Positions 16,297 through 25,916 of a DNA stretch of 64,000 nt are shown piece after piece. Origin of the DNA: RGIG9608 sp045602425 (GTDB taxonomy: Bacteria; Bacteroidota; Bacteroidia; Bacteroidales; Paludibacteraceae); assembly GCA_045602425.1 (NCBI GenBank), contig JAZSBO010000014.1, forward strand, positions 62,001 to 126,000, given 5' to 3'. The notes under the pieces were generated by a model that saw only the letters and a program-made list of their open reading frames with translations, ran no database searches and was not told the DNA's origin. Numbering within the stretch: the stretch's first letter is position 1; each line of letters opens with the position of its first letter. The position numbers and the translations under genes were made by a program.

Positions 16297-17154
16297 ATGA
16301 AAACAAGAATTAATACTCTACATCCTGAAATACTCCACAAACTTGTTGGAGAAAATTCAAGCATTTTTATTTCCGACAACTTTGCTTTCTTTAGAGATAT
16401 GCAAAGCATTGCTACACAACCAATGCTAGAAATGGTACGCACACCGCAATACGTAGAGATTGGACGACTAGTACGAGTAACTACAGGAACTGCTGTTTTT
16501 CGCATCAACCTTATTCCTTTTATCCTGAAAACCAACGATGTACTAGCTATTCCTGAAAATACATATATCGAAATAACCGATGTTTCGGCAGATTTTAATG
16601 CTCAAGGAGTTTCGTTTCACAATTTACCAATCTCGTTTTCACGTTGCACATTATTACACCTCAATGAGCAAGATTTTTTACGTACGGGAAAGTATTTGGA
16701 CTTGATATGGGAAGTATTGCACAAGGAAACATTTTCTATGAAAACGATAGAATTTTTGCAATCTGCCCTGCTCAACGACTTAAAACACATTCATCAGAAA
16801 ACGGGAAAAAAATCAGTTCTAAAACTATCGCGTGGCGAAAAAATCATGCAAAAGTTTTTGAATCTTGTAGCAGAATTTGGATCTAATCAACGCAGTGTAA
16901 AATTTTATGCCGACCAACTAACGCTCACTCCCAATCACCTTTCAGCAGTTGTTCGTGAGCAAAGCAAACAAACCGTAATGCAGTGGCTCAATGAACGTAC
17001 TATTTTACAAGCAAAAGTTCTACTGAAACACTCCGATATGAGCAACAGCGAAATCGCCTTTCAACTAGGCTTCAACGAAGCAACGCTTTTTTCCCGATTC
17101 TTCCGTCGTGAAACTGGAATGAGTCCTAAAGAGTATAGAAAAAGATTTCCTTAA
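16297..17154 (+). CDS. AraC family transcriptional regulator
   Basis: This 285-residue regulator has an N-terminal cupin-like ligand or dimerisation region (about 20-170) and a C-terminal AraC/XylS DNA-binding domain with two helix-turn-helix motifs (about 190-283). The second carries the family signature SNSEIAFQLGFNEATLFSRFFRRETGMSPKEYRK. The first helix-turn-helix (YADQLTLTPNHLSAVVREQS) is also clear. It is divergent from the HXXEE membrane protein gene, which is its likely target. The inducer is unknown. Confidence 0.93.
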   Translation: MKTRINTLHPEILHKLVGENSSIFISDNFAFFRDMQSIATQPMLEMVRTPQYVEIGRLVRVTTGTAVFRINLIPFILKTNDVLAIPENTYIEITDVSADFNAQGVSFHNLPISFSRCTLLHLNEQDFLRTGKYLDLIWEVLHKETFSMKTIEFLQSALLNDLKHIHQKTGKKSVLKLSRGEKIMQKFLNLVAEFGSNQRSVKFYADQLTLTPNHLSAVVREQSKQTVMQWLNERTILQAKVLLKHSDMSNSEIAFQLGFNEATLFSRFFRRETGMSPKEYRKRFP

Positions 17155-17224
17155 CATTCATACTTCATTGCAAGAAATTTTCTTATTTTTAATCTGCAAA
17201 TTGTTATTTTTTCTCACGTTTTTA

Positions 17225-17232
17225 TATATTTG
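17225..17232 (+). promoter_or_regulatory. -7 promoter box for mtnN
   Basis: TATATTTG matches TAnnTTTG, and a TTG -33 element lies at 17201-17203, 21 bases upstream. The mtnN ATG follows 29 bases after the box. This is one of the better matches to the Bacteroidota promoter in the window. Confidence 0.65.
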
Positions 17233-17261
17233 TTTTCAGTAATCTCTTAAAGAAAAAAGAC

Positions 17262-18014
17262 ATGAAATTAGGAATAATGGGTGCTATGTACGAAGAAGTT
17301 GAAGGTATTATCGCCCACATTGATAAAAAAAAGATAACAGAAACGAGTAATCGTATTTTTTACGAAGGTGTATTTTTCGGGACAGATGTAGTGGTTGTTT
17401 TTTCACGCTGGGGAAAAGTGGCTGCCGCTATTACAGCAACAATTCTAATCCAAGATTTTCAAGTAGAAAAAATCATTTTTACAGGTATTGCAGGTGCTGT
17501 TGTTCCCGATTTAAAATTAGGTGATATTGTAATTGGACAACGCTATTTTCAACACGATATGGACGCACGCCCACTTCGGAAACGTTACGAAATTCCTCTT
17601 ACAGGAAAAACCTCTATAGTTGCTCTACAAAATGAGGTAGAACTTGCCGCAAATGCCGTACATAATTTTCTAAAAAACGCGAAGGATTTTCGCAAGGAAC
17701 TTGCAGATTATCAAATAAATGCCCCATCAATGTATCTTGGCGATATAGCAAGTGGCGATTTGTTTGTATCAGGAGCACAACGAAAAGCAAACATCAATAA
17801 AAATTTACCATCAGTGTTATGCGTAGAAATGGAAGGTGCAGCTGTTGCACAAGTATGTTTCGATTTTAATATGCCTTTTGTGGTCATTCGTTCTATATCC
17901 GACACCGCTAATGAGAATTTTGGAATAGACGCAAAAAATGCCCTCTATTTCTCGGAAAAATTAGCTGCACAATACAGTTTCTTCATAATGAAAGAATACG
18001 TTAAACTGCTATAA
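17262..18014 (+). CDS. mtnN: 5'-methylthioadenosine/S-adenosylhomocysteine nucleosidase
   Basis: MtnN (Pfs) hydrolyses methylthioadenosine and S-adenosylhomocysteine to adenine and the thiosugar, recycling SAM by-products. The N-terminus MKLGIMGAMYEEVEGI, the FTGIAGAV purine-binding loop, LGDIVIG, and CVEMEGAAVAQVC with SISDTANE are the family motifs in order. It is 250 residues; the catalytic acidic residues in VEMEG and SDTA are present. There is about a 17-residue insertion relative to short versions, around residues 120-145. It has its own promoter. Confidence 0.93.
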   Translation: MKLGIMGAMYEEVEGIIAHIDKKKITETSNRIFYEGVFFGTDVVVVFSRWGKVAAAITATILIQDFQVEKIIFTGIAGAVVPDLKLGDIVIGQRYFQHDMDARPLRKRYEIPLTGKTSIVALQNEVELAANAVHNFLKNAKDFRKELADYQINAPSMYLGDIASGDLFVSGAQRKANINKNLPSVLCVEMEGAAVAQVCFDFNMPFVVIRSISDTANENFGIDAKNALYFSEKLAAQYSFFIMKEYVKLL

Positions 18015-18017
18015 TCT

Positions 18018-18764
18018 TTAAATACAAAAACGCACTTCTTTAAAAGAGAAAATCATTGGATGGTTATCAGATTCTCGCAAAAGGACTAATTGTCCCGTAG
18101 GTAATATATCGTAAATTTTTGCTATAAATTGTTCGTCTCTATCATTTTCAAAAACATAAAAACCCGTTTTTCGATACAAATTATTTTTGTATAAATTAGC
18201 TATTTCGATACGTTTTTGTTCTGTTAGATTCTCATAATAACAACTAAAATGTTGTAAAATATCGTCTAATATTTTTTTTCTATCGAACTCTTTTTTTGCA
18301 ATTTGCTTCATCGAAATAGGATTTGGAGCATCGCTTACAAACAAATCTTGGTTCACATTCAATCCTACCCCTACAATAGATGTATTCATCCGTTTTCCTT
18401 GTAAACTATTTTCAATAAGAATTCCTGCTATTTTTTTATCTTCTACATAAATGTCATTTGGCCATTTTATAGTAACAGGTTGTCTTAGATAAATCTCAAG
18501 CACATCTCTTACACTTAATGCAATTATTTGAGAAACAATAAATTGTTCTGATGCGAAGATATTCGTTGGCTTTAAAAAAAAACTAAAAAGTAAGTTTTTA
18601 CCTCGTTCAGACTCCCAACTATTGGTTGCCTGCCCTCTCCCAGCAGTCTGATAATCAGCAGAAATAACAGTTCCCTCTTCTACCTCACCATCAGTACTTA
18701 TTTTTTCAACCAAAACCCGATTAGTTGAATTTACCGATTCAAGAAAGGAAAGAGAAAATTTCAT
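18018..18764 (-). CDS. birA: biotin--[acetyl-CoA-carboxylase] ligase
   Basis: This enzyme attaches biotin to the biotin carboxyl carrier protein. GRGQATNSWESERGKNLLFS is the biotinyl-AMP binding loop and KWPNDIYVEDKKIAGILIE is the second signature. At 248 residues it is the short, monofunctional form without the N-terminal DNA-binding domain of E. coli BirA, so it should not act as a repressor. Its start overlaps the dacB stop by 4 bases (ATGA), which implies coupled translation. Confidence 0.94.
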   Translation of the reverse strand: MKFSLSFLESVNSTNRVLVEKISTDGEVEEGTVISADYQTAGRGQATNSWESERGKNLLFSFFLKPTNIFASEQFIVSQIIALSVRDVLEIYLRQPVTIKWPNDIYVEDKKIAGILIENSLQGKRMNTSIVGVGLNVNQDLFVSDAPNPISMKQIAKKEFDRKKILDDILQHFSCYYENLTEQKRIEIANLYKNNLYRKTGFYVFENDRDEQFIAKIYDILPTGQLVLLRESDNHPMIFSFKEVRFCI

Positions 18765-20155
18765 TGTAAAATTGCATTTTCTAAGAAATATTCTATCTCA
18801 CGTAAAACAGTTTTACGAGGACAATAGAAATTATTTATCATAACAGCAAAAGCATATTTTTTCGACAAATAACCAACATAACATTGTACTTGTCCAAAAC
18901 TTCCACTTTTCAGACGGACATCTCCATTATTCAACGAAGACCCCAAAAGAAAAGATGCAACCGTACCCGATTTACCTGCAATTGGCAATGAAGCATAAAA
19001 ATTATCAAATTCTGAACTTTTTGTCATCAAACACAACAATTTCGCAAAAAATATCGGTGAAATGGCATTTTTTGGAGATAACCCTGAACCATCAAACAGA
19101 AACAATCCATCAGTAGAAAGTCCTTGTCTCCGCCAGTAATTTTCAACAGTGTATATTGCCCTATTCAACGTTGCTTGTTTTGCAGATTTCAATGCCAAAT
19201 ACTTCAACAAATGCTCAGCATACAAGTTATTACTACGGTGATTTATTTCTTTTACGATTTCCGTAAGTTTTCGCGAATAGTTGATATAAAGCACTTTACG
19301 GGATGTAGTGGTTGTAGAAAAGTTTACAAAAGGTATCTTATCAACAACAATACCTTTCGAAATAAGTTTTTTCGATAATTCTGTAGCTACAAACAATGGA
19401 GGATTAGGTATATCACCTTTAATTATAAAACATTCTTTATTAACAGGAACTGCACCATACAAATAACGAACATTATCAAACGGAGCTCCATAAAAATACG
19501 CACTATCTGAACGAATATTTTTTACCGTTAAATGATTCTCCAATTTAAAATCATCTATTTTTGGTTCTATTTTCAAAATCTGCGGTATAGAACCCTCTTT
19601 TCCTGACGCTAAAGTCACGCGACAAGTATTATCAAATGCAGAAAGTGCATAAACTCCTGCTGCATAATAATTTCCAATATCTTCCCATATCCATTTAGGC
19701 GAGAATCCTTCCGTATCATACAGTGACGCATCAGCAATAATACTTCCCGTAATATGTCGAATCCCTTTTGATCGGATAACTTCTACCCAACGATCTAAAA
19801 ATTTAGGATCACCAATACGATACGAACCCAACGTAGGATCACCTCCTCCTTTGATATAGAGATTGCCATTAAGTACGCCAGTAGAAGATATTTCACCATC
19901 ATATTCTAACTTCGTTTCGAAACGAAAATCTCCTCCAAGCATATCTAATGCCGTTGCTGTAGTTATTATTTTTGTAGTCGAAGCAGGTATTAACGATAAC
20001 GAAGCATTTCTTTCACAAACAATCTTGCCTGACTCTATTTCGCAAACCACATAGCCAATAGAAGCAGACTCAAATCCTGTTTGCTGAAAAAATAAACCTT
20101 GACTAAACGTAGTTGAGCAAAATGCAAAAAAAAGAATAGCAATCCAACCTTTCAT
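18761..20155 (-). CDS. dacB: D-alanyl-D-alanine carboxypeptidase/endopeptidase (PBP4 type)
   Basis: This is a class C low-molecular-weight penicillin-binding protein that trims or cleaves peptidoglycan cross-links in the periplasm. After a signal peptide (cleavage near residue 18) the active-site motifs are all visible: SxxK in PASTTK (Ser59, Lys62), SxN in HRSNNLY near residue 332, and KSGT near residue 400. The 464 residues, including the large insertion between SxxK and SxN, fit PBP4/DacB. Its neighbours are birA and a flavin reductase. Confidence 0.93.
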   Translation of the reverse strand: MKGWIAILFFAFCSTTFSQGLFFQQTGFESASIGYVVCEIESGKIVCERNASLSLIPASTTKIITTATALDMLGGDFRFETKLEYDGEISSTGVLNGNLYIKGGGDPTLGSYRIGDPKFLDRWVEVIRSKGIRHITGSIIADASLYDTEGFSPKWIWEDIGNYYAAGVYALSAFDNTCRVTLASGKEGSIPQILKIEPKIDDFKLENHLTVKNIRSDSAYFYGAPFDNVRYLYGAVPVNKECFIIKGDIPNPPLFVATELSKKLISKGIVVDKIPFVNFSTTTTSRKVLYINYSRKLTEIVKEINHRSNNLYAEHLLKYLALKSAKQATLNRAIYTVENYWRRQGLSTDGLFLFDGSGLSPKNAISPIFFAKLLCLMTKSSEFDNFYASLPIAGKSGTVASFLLGSSLNNGDVRLKSGSFGQVQCYVGYLSKKYAFAVMINNFYCPRKTVLREIEYFLENAILQ

Positions 20156-20157
20156 AA

Positions 20158-20733
20158 TTATCTTTTCTTACGTACACTCCAACCAAATCGACCGATTTCA
20201 TCACCTATTTTATAATAATGTCCATGAGAATAAGCTATGAGTTTTGCCTCTGACAATCGAAACTCATTTGTTTCTTTATCAAGATATTGCGGATCAACTA
20301 AAACATTTACAACTTCAGCAATAAACATATCATGGCTTCCCAAAGGAATTATTTGCTTCACTTTACATTCAATATTGATTGGAGATTCAAGAACTATCGG
20401 TGCCTTAACTTTTTCAGCAGTTCCAGTAGTAAGTTTCATTTCTTCAAACTTATTAAAATCACGTCCACTTTTAACTCCACACCAATCTGTTGCAAAAGCC
20501 ATCTTTTCTGTAGTTAGATTCAGTACAAACTCTCCCGTTCGCTTTATTATCTCGTACGAATGTCGTTCAGGACGAACCGAAATATAACACATTGCAGGCG
20601 ATGAACAAATCGTACCTACCCAACTAACAGTCAAAAGATTATATTCCTTTTCCTCTGATCCACACGATACCAAAACAGCAGGTAATGGGTAAATCATTGT
20701 ACCAGGAGCCCACGATATACGTTCTAATTCCAT
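20158..20733 (-). CDS. flavin reductase family protein
   Basis: This 191-residue protein has the FMN-binding split-barrel fold of the flavin reductase-like family. VSWVGTICSSPAMCYISVRPERHSYEII is the typical FMN-binding region, and GEFVLNLTTE follows. Members reduce flavin with NAD(P)H or serve as flavoprotein oxidoreductases; the partner here is unknown. It lies 2 bases upstream of dacB and 3 bases after the DUF1015 gene. Confidence 0.88.
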   Translation of the reverse strand: MELERISWAPGTMIYPLPAVLVSCGSEEKEYNLLTVSWVGTICSSPAMCYISVRPERHSYEIIKRTGEFVLNLTTEKMAFATDWCGVKSGRDFNKFEEMKLTTGTAEKVKAPIVLESPINIECKVKQIIPLGSHDMFIAEVVNVLVDPQYLDKETNEFRLSEAKLIAYSHGHYYKIGDEIGRFGWSVRKKR

Positions 20734-20736
20734 ATT

Positions 20737-21981
20737 TTATTCTAAACTGTGAATAATCAATCCTGAACGAAGTTTTGGTTCGAACCAAGTGGTTTTTGGA
20801 GGCATAATATTTCCACTATCGGCAATGTCGATAAGTTGCTTCATCGATACAGGATAAAGTGCAAGTGCAACTCGCATTTCGCCACTATCAACTCGTTGCT
20901 TCAACTCGCCAAGACCACGTATTCCTCCCACAAAATCGATACGTTTGTCGCTACGCAAATCTTTAATTCCAAGAATCTCATCCAAAATCAAGTTCGACGA
21001 AATTGTTACATCCAACACACCTATAGGATCATTGTCATTGTAAGTTCCTTCTTTTGCTGTGAGCGAATACCAATTGCCCGACAAATAAAGTGAGAAGTTA
21101 TGCAATTTTGTAGGTTTATAAATTTCAGCACCGATTTTTTCAACCTCAAAATTTTCTGACAATTTCGATAAAAATTTTTCATCGGAAAGTCCGTTCAAAT
21201 CTTTTACAACTCGGTTATAGTCAATAATATTCAACTGATTATCTGGGAAACAAACAGCCAAAAAGTAGTTATACTCTTCGTTGCCTTTGTGATTTGGATT
21301 TTGCAAACGTTTTTCGTTTCCAACCAAAGCAGCCGCAGCACTACGATGATGACCATCAGCAATATACATCGAAGGCATTTCAGCAAAAAGTTCAGTAATG
21401 CGAGCAATCGTTTTTTCATCTTCAATCACCCAAAAATGATGTCCAAAACCATCTGGAGCCACAAAGTCATATTCTGCTTCGCCTTTTACTACTTCTGCGA
21501 CGATTGCATCGATTTCATCGTTGTGAGGATATGCAAAAAACACAGGTTCTACATTTGCATTGTTTACACGAACGTGTTTCATACGGTCTTCTTCTTTATC
21601 GCGACGAGTAAGTTCGTGTTTTTTGATTTTTCCTGTCATATAATCATCAACGTACGCCCCAACGCAAAGTCCATACTGCGTGCGTCCGTTCATTGTTTGT
21701 GCATAAACGTAGTAGTTTTCTTTTTCGTCTTGTACCAACCAACCTTTTTCCTGAAACATTTTAAAGTTTTCAACAGCCTTTGCATACACTTTTTCGTCGT
21801 GTTCATCGGTTCCAATTGGAAAATCTATTTCAGGTTTAATAATGTGATAGAGCGATTTTTCATTGCCTTTGGCCTCTGCTCTTGCTTCTTCTGAGTTAAG
21901 TACGTCGTAAGGACGTGATGCTACTTGTTCCACTAAGTTTTTGGGTGGACGAATTCCTTTAAATGGTTTAATTATTGCCAT
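20737..21981 (-). CDS. DUF1015 domain-containing protein
   Basis: This is a conserved protein of unknown reaction, 414 residues, covered by DUF1015. The start MAIIKPFKGIRPPKNLVEQVASRPYDVL and the YIADGHHRSAAA motif near residue 200 are diagnostic. In other Bacteroidota such genes often sit beside serine biosynthesis genes, which has led to suggested kinase-like roles, but there are no such neighbours here. It leads a short run with the flavin reductase, dacB and birA. Confidence 0.9.
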   Translation of the reverse strand: MAIIKPFKGIRPPKNLVEQVASRPYDVLNSEEARAEAKGNEKSLYHIIKPEIDFPIGTDEHDEKVYAKAVENFKMFQEKGWLVQDEKENYYVYAQTMNGRTQYGLCVGAYVDDYMTGKIKKHELTRRDKEEDRMKHVRVNNANVEPVFFAYPHNDEIDAIVAEVVKGEAEYDFVAPDGFGHHFWVIEDEKTIARITELFAEMPSMYIADGHHRSAAAALVGNEKRLQNPNHKGNEEYNYFLAVCFPDNQLNIIDYNRVVKDLNGLSDEKFLSKLSENFEVEKIGAEIYKPTKLHNFSLYLSGNWYSLTAKEGTYNDNDPIGVLDVTISSNLILDEILGIKDLRSDKRIDFVGGIRGLGELKQRVDSGEMRVALALYPVSMKQLIDIADSGNIMPPKTTWFEPKLRSGLIIHSLE

Positions 21982-22011
21982 AATTTTATAGTTTTTTATA
22001 TTTAATTTTTA

Positions 22012-22617
22012 TCATAGAGCCCGGGGCTTTCTCTCTCCAACTGTCTGACACAAAAGTATTTGATTTTTATCTGACAATCCTAATATTTTTGCTAACTGTT
22101 CTTTTGGTACAGAGCCTCTCACTACTGTTCCTAACTTTTCGGAGGCACAAAACAGATAAACATTTTGTACGATACATCCACAATCAGCATAAAGCATCTC
22201 CGTACTTACAGGAATTGTTTTTGAAATATAAATAAGTTCATAATAAGCTGTTCCTACAAAAGGTTGCATACCTGTTTGCTTACGATAATCGCCTTTAACT
22301 TTTAATTGCAATTCGTTTTGTTTTGGTGCATACAAATAAATACCATTTGGCGTTGCAACATAAATCTCGATACTCTGTTTGTTCAAAGCCGAAGGTGCTG
22401 TTCGTTTATCAGCACGATTATAACCAAAAGCCGCCCAAAGAAGATTAGATAACATTTGAGGCGGAAATCCTTTTTCAATAAACGAACGCGAAGAGTGACG
22501 ATGATTCAATGCTTCCATCAAAGGTTTTCCTCCCTCTCGCACAGGAGTTGGGAGTTTTATGTTTTGAGCATTCAAACAAAACGGTAGAAAAGCTACTAAC
22601 AATAATATTTTTTTCAT
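22012..22617 (-). CDS. exported SagB/ThcOx-type nitroreductase-fold protein
   Basis: This 201-residue protein has an apparent signal peptide (MKKILLLVAFLPFCLNA) followed by a nitroreductase fold: NHRHSSRSFIEKGFPPQMLSNLLWAAFGYNR is the typical FMN-binding N-terminal region, and ALNKQSIEIYVATPNGIYLY follows. The family is FMN-dependent and often oxidises or reduces quinones and azoline peptides, but this one is a lone exported version without a known substrate. It lies 19 bases after the MBL hydrolase and 30 bases before the DUF1015 gene. Confidence 0.8.
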   Translation of the reverse strand: MKKILLLVAFLPFCLNAQNIKLPTPVREGGKPLMEALNHRHSSRSFIEKGFPPQMLSNLLWAAFGYNRADKRTAPSALNKQSIEIYVATPNGIYLYAPKQNELQLKVKGDYRKQTGMQPFVGTAYYELIYISKTIPVSTEMLYADCGCIVQNVYLFCASEKLGTVVRGSVPKEQLAKILGLSDKNQILLCQTVGERKPRAL

Positions 22618-22636
22618 AAATATCTAATTTTAAAGA

Positions 22637-23275
22637 TTAAAGATAAGGATTATTTTGTTTTTCAAAACCTATTTGTGTAATCGGTCCATGTCCAGCATAT
22701 ACAATAGTTTCATCTGGTAAATTAAATAATTTCTCTGTTATTCCTTTTATCAACTGAGCATAATTACCTCCCTGCAAATCTGTTCGTCCGATACTTTGAC
22801 AAAACAACACATCACCAACAAAAACAGCATTCGTGTTCTCTGAATAAAAACACAAGCTACCTAACGAATGCCCTGGTACATGTAATATTTTCAAACAATC
22901 ATCTCCTATTTCTATAACATCACTCTCTGTCAAATAACCACCCAAAGGTTGTACTTTATCTGTTGTTTTTAGTCCGAAAAACGACAATTGTTGTTCAAAA
23001 TTATCAAGTAATATTTCATCTGCTTGATGAGCTAATGACAAAACACCATATTTTTCTGTTACAAAAGCATTCCCAAACACATGGTCTAAATGCAAATGTG
23101 TATTTAATAAATATTTTATTTTTAACGAATTATCACTAATAAAATCTGCTAATTTTTGTTTCTCGTCCAACGTATAGCAACCACAATCAATAATAGCCGA
23201 TTCCCTTGAAATCTCATCATATAACACATAGGTGTTTTCACAAAACGGATTACATTCAAATATTTCTACTTTCAT
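22637..23275 (-). CDS. MBL-fold metallohydrolase (glyoxalase II-like)
   Basis: This is a metallo-beta-lactamase-fold hydrolase of about 212 residues. NTHLHLDHVFGN is the HxHxDH zinc motif, with a later HVPGHSLGSLCFYS histidine and FVGDVLF aspartate, and a final YAGHGPITQIG. The pattern is that of small glyoxalase II-like thioester hydrolases. I used the ATG at 23275 (MKVEIFECN) rather than the upstream TTG. It starts 2 bases after the rsmG stop. Confidence 0.88.
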   Translation of the reverse strand: MKVEIFECNPFCENTYVLYDEISRESAIIDCGCYTLDEKQKLADFISDNSLKIKYLLNTHLHLDHVFGNAFVTEKYGVLSLAHQADEILLDNFEQQLSFFGLKTTDKVQPLGGYLTESDVIEIGDDCLKILHVPGHSLGSLCFYSENTNAVFVGDVLFCQSIGRTDLQGGNYAQLIKGITEKLFNLPDETIVYAGHGPITQIGFEKQNNPYL

Positions 23276-23277
23276 AA

Positions 23278-23901
23278 TCAAATAGGCAAATAAACCACTT
23301 TTTTTGTTTCAAAAAACTCGCTTTCAAAAAAATCTGATAATTCGATAACTTCAACTTTATTCTTAAAAGATTTCAATTCCTCGTCAAGCATTCCACCTTT
23401 TAGGCAAAGAATCCCATTCGGCATTGCATTTTTTTGTTCTTTTTTAATATTCTTACGACACAAACGCTCTAATTCCGACAATGGCATCACTGCACGACTG
23501 ACAACAAAATCAAATTTTTCTTTTATATTTTCGATACGCGAATGAGAAAACCTACAATTTTTCAAACCTATCGCTGTAGCAATTTCAGTAGCAACTTTTA
23601 TCTTTTTCCCAATAGAATCAACCAAATGAAACCCTACTGTAGGGAACAAAATAGCCAACGGAATTGCAGGGAATCCGCCACCTGTACCAACATCAACAAT
23701 TGTCGTTTGTGGCTTAAAATTAATCACTTTAGCAATTCCTAATGAATGCAAAACATGACGTTCATATAAATGCTCAATATCTTTTCGGGAAATCACATTT
23801 ATCTTGGCATTCCAATCATTATACAATTCAAACAACGAAGCAAGTTGTTTTTTTTGAACTTCAGTCAATGTTGGGAAATATTTTAAAATAATATCCATCA
23901 A
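23278..23901 (-). CDS. rsmG: 16S rRNA (guanine527-N7)-methyltransferase
   Basis: RsmG (GidB) methylates N7 of G527 in 16S rRNA using SAM. VDVGTGGGFPAIPLAI is the SAM-binding motif I, NVISRKDIEHLYERHVLHSL is the family N-terminal signature, and VSRAVMPL follows. The length of 207 residues is normal. It overlaps the upstream 118-residue gene by 4 bases. Confidence 0.95.
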   Translation of the reverse strand: MMDIILKYFPTLTEVQKKQLASLFELYNDWNAKINVISRKDIEHLYERHVLHSLGIAKVINFKPQTTIVDVGTGGGFPAIPLAILFPTVGFHLVDSIGKKIKVATEIATAIGLKNCRFSHSRIENIKEKFDFVVSRAVMPLSELERLCRKNIKKEQKNAMPNGILCLKGGMLDEELKSFKNKVEVIELSDFFESEFFETKKVVYLPI

Positions 23902-24254
23902 ACAATCAGTTTTTTCAAAATAATAATAAAATCTTCATTTGAAATCGTAGGTGTTTTTTCTCGATAGTTTGCAAAATCTTCGAAATAATCGCTATAAATA
24001 TCTTCTAACAAGCCAGCATCAATATAACACTCTTTTAGTGTCTTTTCAGTTGCAAGCCGACGATAATATTGAACTGATGACAATTTAACAGACCAACCTT
24101 CAGGACGATACAAATCCAATTGATGTTCATTTCTCATCATCAAATAAAATGTTTCATAAAAAACATCAATGCTACCAAATAAAGCAATTATAGCTTGTTT
24201 TGTTTTTTTATCAAGTTGTTCTATGCGTTGTTGTGCCGTTGTCATCTTTCTCAT
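23898..24254 (-). CDS. conserved hypothetical protein between recN and rsmG
   Basis: I do not recognise this 118-residue protein. It is soluble, mostly helical, rich in aromatic and charged residues, and has no signal peptide or metal motif. An internal ATG three codons in (24245) could equally be the start. It is packed between recN (2 bases upstream) and rsmG (4-base overlap), which suggests a real, co-translated gene, but nothing shows its role. Confidence 0.7.
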   Translation of the reverse strand: MRKMTTAQQRIEQLDKKTKQAIIALFGSIDVFYETFYLMMRNEHQLDLYRPEGWSVKLSSVQYYRRLATEKTLKECYIDAGLLEDIYSDYFEDFANYREKTPTISNEDFIIILKKLIV

Positions 24255-24256
24255 TT

Positions 24257-25912
24257 TTATAACGACAATAACTCTTTTGCATTATCAATAGCTGCCTGTG
24301 ATGGATTTTTTCCACTTAATAATTCTGCTATTTCTTGAACTCGTTCAGGTTCTTTCAAGCGAACAATATGCGTATGCGTAGCTAAGGCTGAATCCTCTTT
24401 ATATACTTTATAATGAGTAGTACCTTTTGCAGCTATTTGTGGCAAATGAGTTATCGAAATCACCTGCATTGTTTGCGACATCGCACGCATAATCTCACCC
24501 ATTCGGTGTGCGACTTCGCCAGAGACTCCCGTATCTATTTCATCAAATATAATTGTTGGAAGAAACGATTTCGTTACTATCAACGATTTTAAACTCAACA
24601 TCACGCGCGACATTTCACCTCCCGAAGCTATTGTTGCCAAATTTTTAGGGATACTATTTTTGTTTGCAGAAAACAAAAATACAACATCATCTTTTCCCGT
24701 AAAAGTAAAATCTTCTTTTTGCGTTAATTGGACTAAAAAACGAGCATTAGGGATTCCTAATAATTGAAGTTTTTGTTCCATTGTTTGCTCAATTTCTTCA
24801 CAAACAGATTTTCGCATTTCTGTCAATTTTTGGGCTAACAATGTCAACTCGTTTTTCACATTCAACAAGGCTGATTCCAATTGTTTTATCTGCTCATCGT
24901 ACGAATCTATATCCTGCAATCGTATTTCAAACGCTTGTTGCAAACTCAATAATTCTTCGACAGTAGTTACTCGGTGTTTTTGTTCTAAAGAGTAAATCAA
25001 ACTTAAACGTTCTTCAATCTCATTTTTTCTATTAGGGTCAAAATCAATTGTATTCAACGAATGATTCACTTCATTTTCAATATCATATAACTCTATTCTA
25101 CAACTTTCTAAACGCCCTTGTAAAGAATCAACAGTTGGCAAATACGATGTTATTTTTCGAAGATTTGTAGTTGCATTTTTTAATGCAGAGAGAACACCTT
25201 GCTGTTCATTGTCTAAAATATCTGCCACAAAAGAAAGTGCATATTTTATCTCCTCCGAATGATTTAAAACATCTAATTCTCGTTCAAGAGTTTCTTGTTC
25301 TCCCGACACTAATTTCAAGTCAGCTAATTGAGTATATTGATACTGAATATACTCTCGTTCTTCTTGCTCTTTCAAAGCTTTAGTACGGATATCATTCAAA
25401 TGCTTAAACGTTGTACAATACGTTTCGTATGTTTTCTGATAATCAACTTTAACTTCTTTTGTTTGAGCTACAGAATCCAGTACGTTTAGTTGAAAAATAT
25501 CATCAGAAAGTAACAAATTTGCATGCTGCGAATGAACATCTATTAACCTTGAAGTTAAGTCTTTCAAAAGAGTCAGATTCACTGGTGTATCATTTATAAA
25601 AGCACGTGATTTACCAGAATCAAGAACTTCACGTCGTATAATCAATTCAGGAAAATAATCTACATCATTTTCAGAAAAGAACGCCTCCAATCCATAATCA
25701 TTGATATCAAAAATCGCTTCAATCACACATTTCGATTTTCCATCTTGAATAGCTTTTGCATCTGCTCTTTGTCCTAAAATCAACGACAAGGCTCCCATTA
25801 TAATCGATTTTCCTGCACCTGTTTCTCCTGTAAGAATAGAAAATCCCGATGTAAAATCAACATTTAAATGCTCTATTAAAGCATAGTTTTGTATTTCAAG
25901 TTTTTTTAACAT
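24257..25912 (-). CDS. recN: DNA repair protein RecN
   Basis: RecN is an SMC-like ATPase in double-strand break repair. The N-terminal Walker A is GETGAGKSIIMGAL. The central region (about 155-390) is coiled coil, and the C-terminus has the ABC signature region IASGGEMSRVMLSLKSL, Walker B TIIFDEIDTGVSGEVA and VISITHLPQIAA. The 551 residues match the family. Confidence 0.96.
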   Translation of the reverse strand: MLKKLEIQNYALIEHLNVDFTSGFSILTGETGAGKSIIMGALSLILGQRADAKAIQDGKSKCVIEAIFDINDYGLEAFFSENDVDYFPELIIRREVLDSGKSRAFINDTPVNLTLLKDLTSRLIDVHSQHANLLLSDDIFQLNVLDSVAQTKEVKVDYQKTYETYCTTFKHLNDIRTKALKEQEEREYIQYQYTQLADLKLVSGEQETLERELDVLNHSEEIKYALSFVADILDNEQQGVLSALKNATTNLRKITSYLPTVDSLQGRLESCRIELYDIENEVNHSLNTIDFDPNRKNEIEERLSLIYSLEQKHRVTTVEELLSLQQAFEIRLQDIDSYDEQIKQLESALLNVKNELTLLAQKLTEMRKSVCEEIEQTMEQKLQLLGIPNARFLVQLTQKEDFTFTGKDDVVFLFSANKNSIPKNLATIASGGEMSRVMLSLKSLIVTKSFLPTIIFDEIDTGVSGEVAHRMGEIMRAMSQTMQVISITHLPQIAAKGTTHYKVYKEDSALATHTHIVRLKEPERVQEIAELLSGKNPSQAAIDNAKELLSL

Positions 25913-25916
25913 TTGT

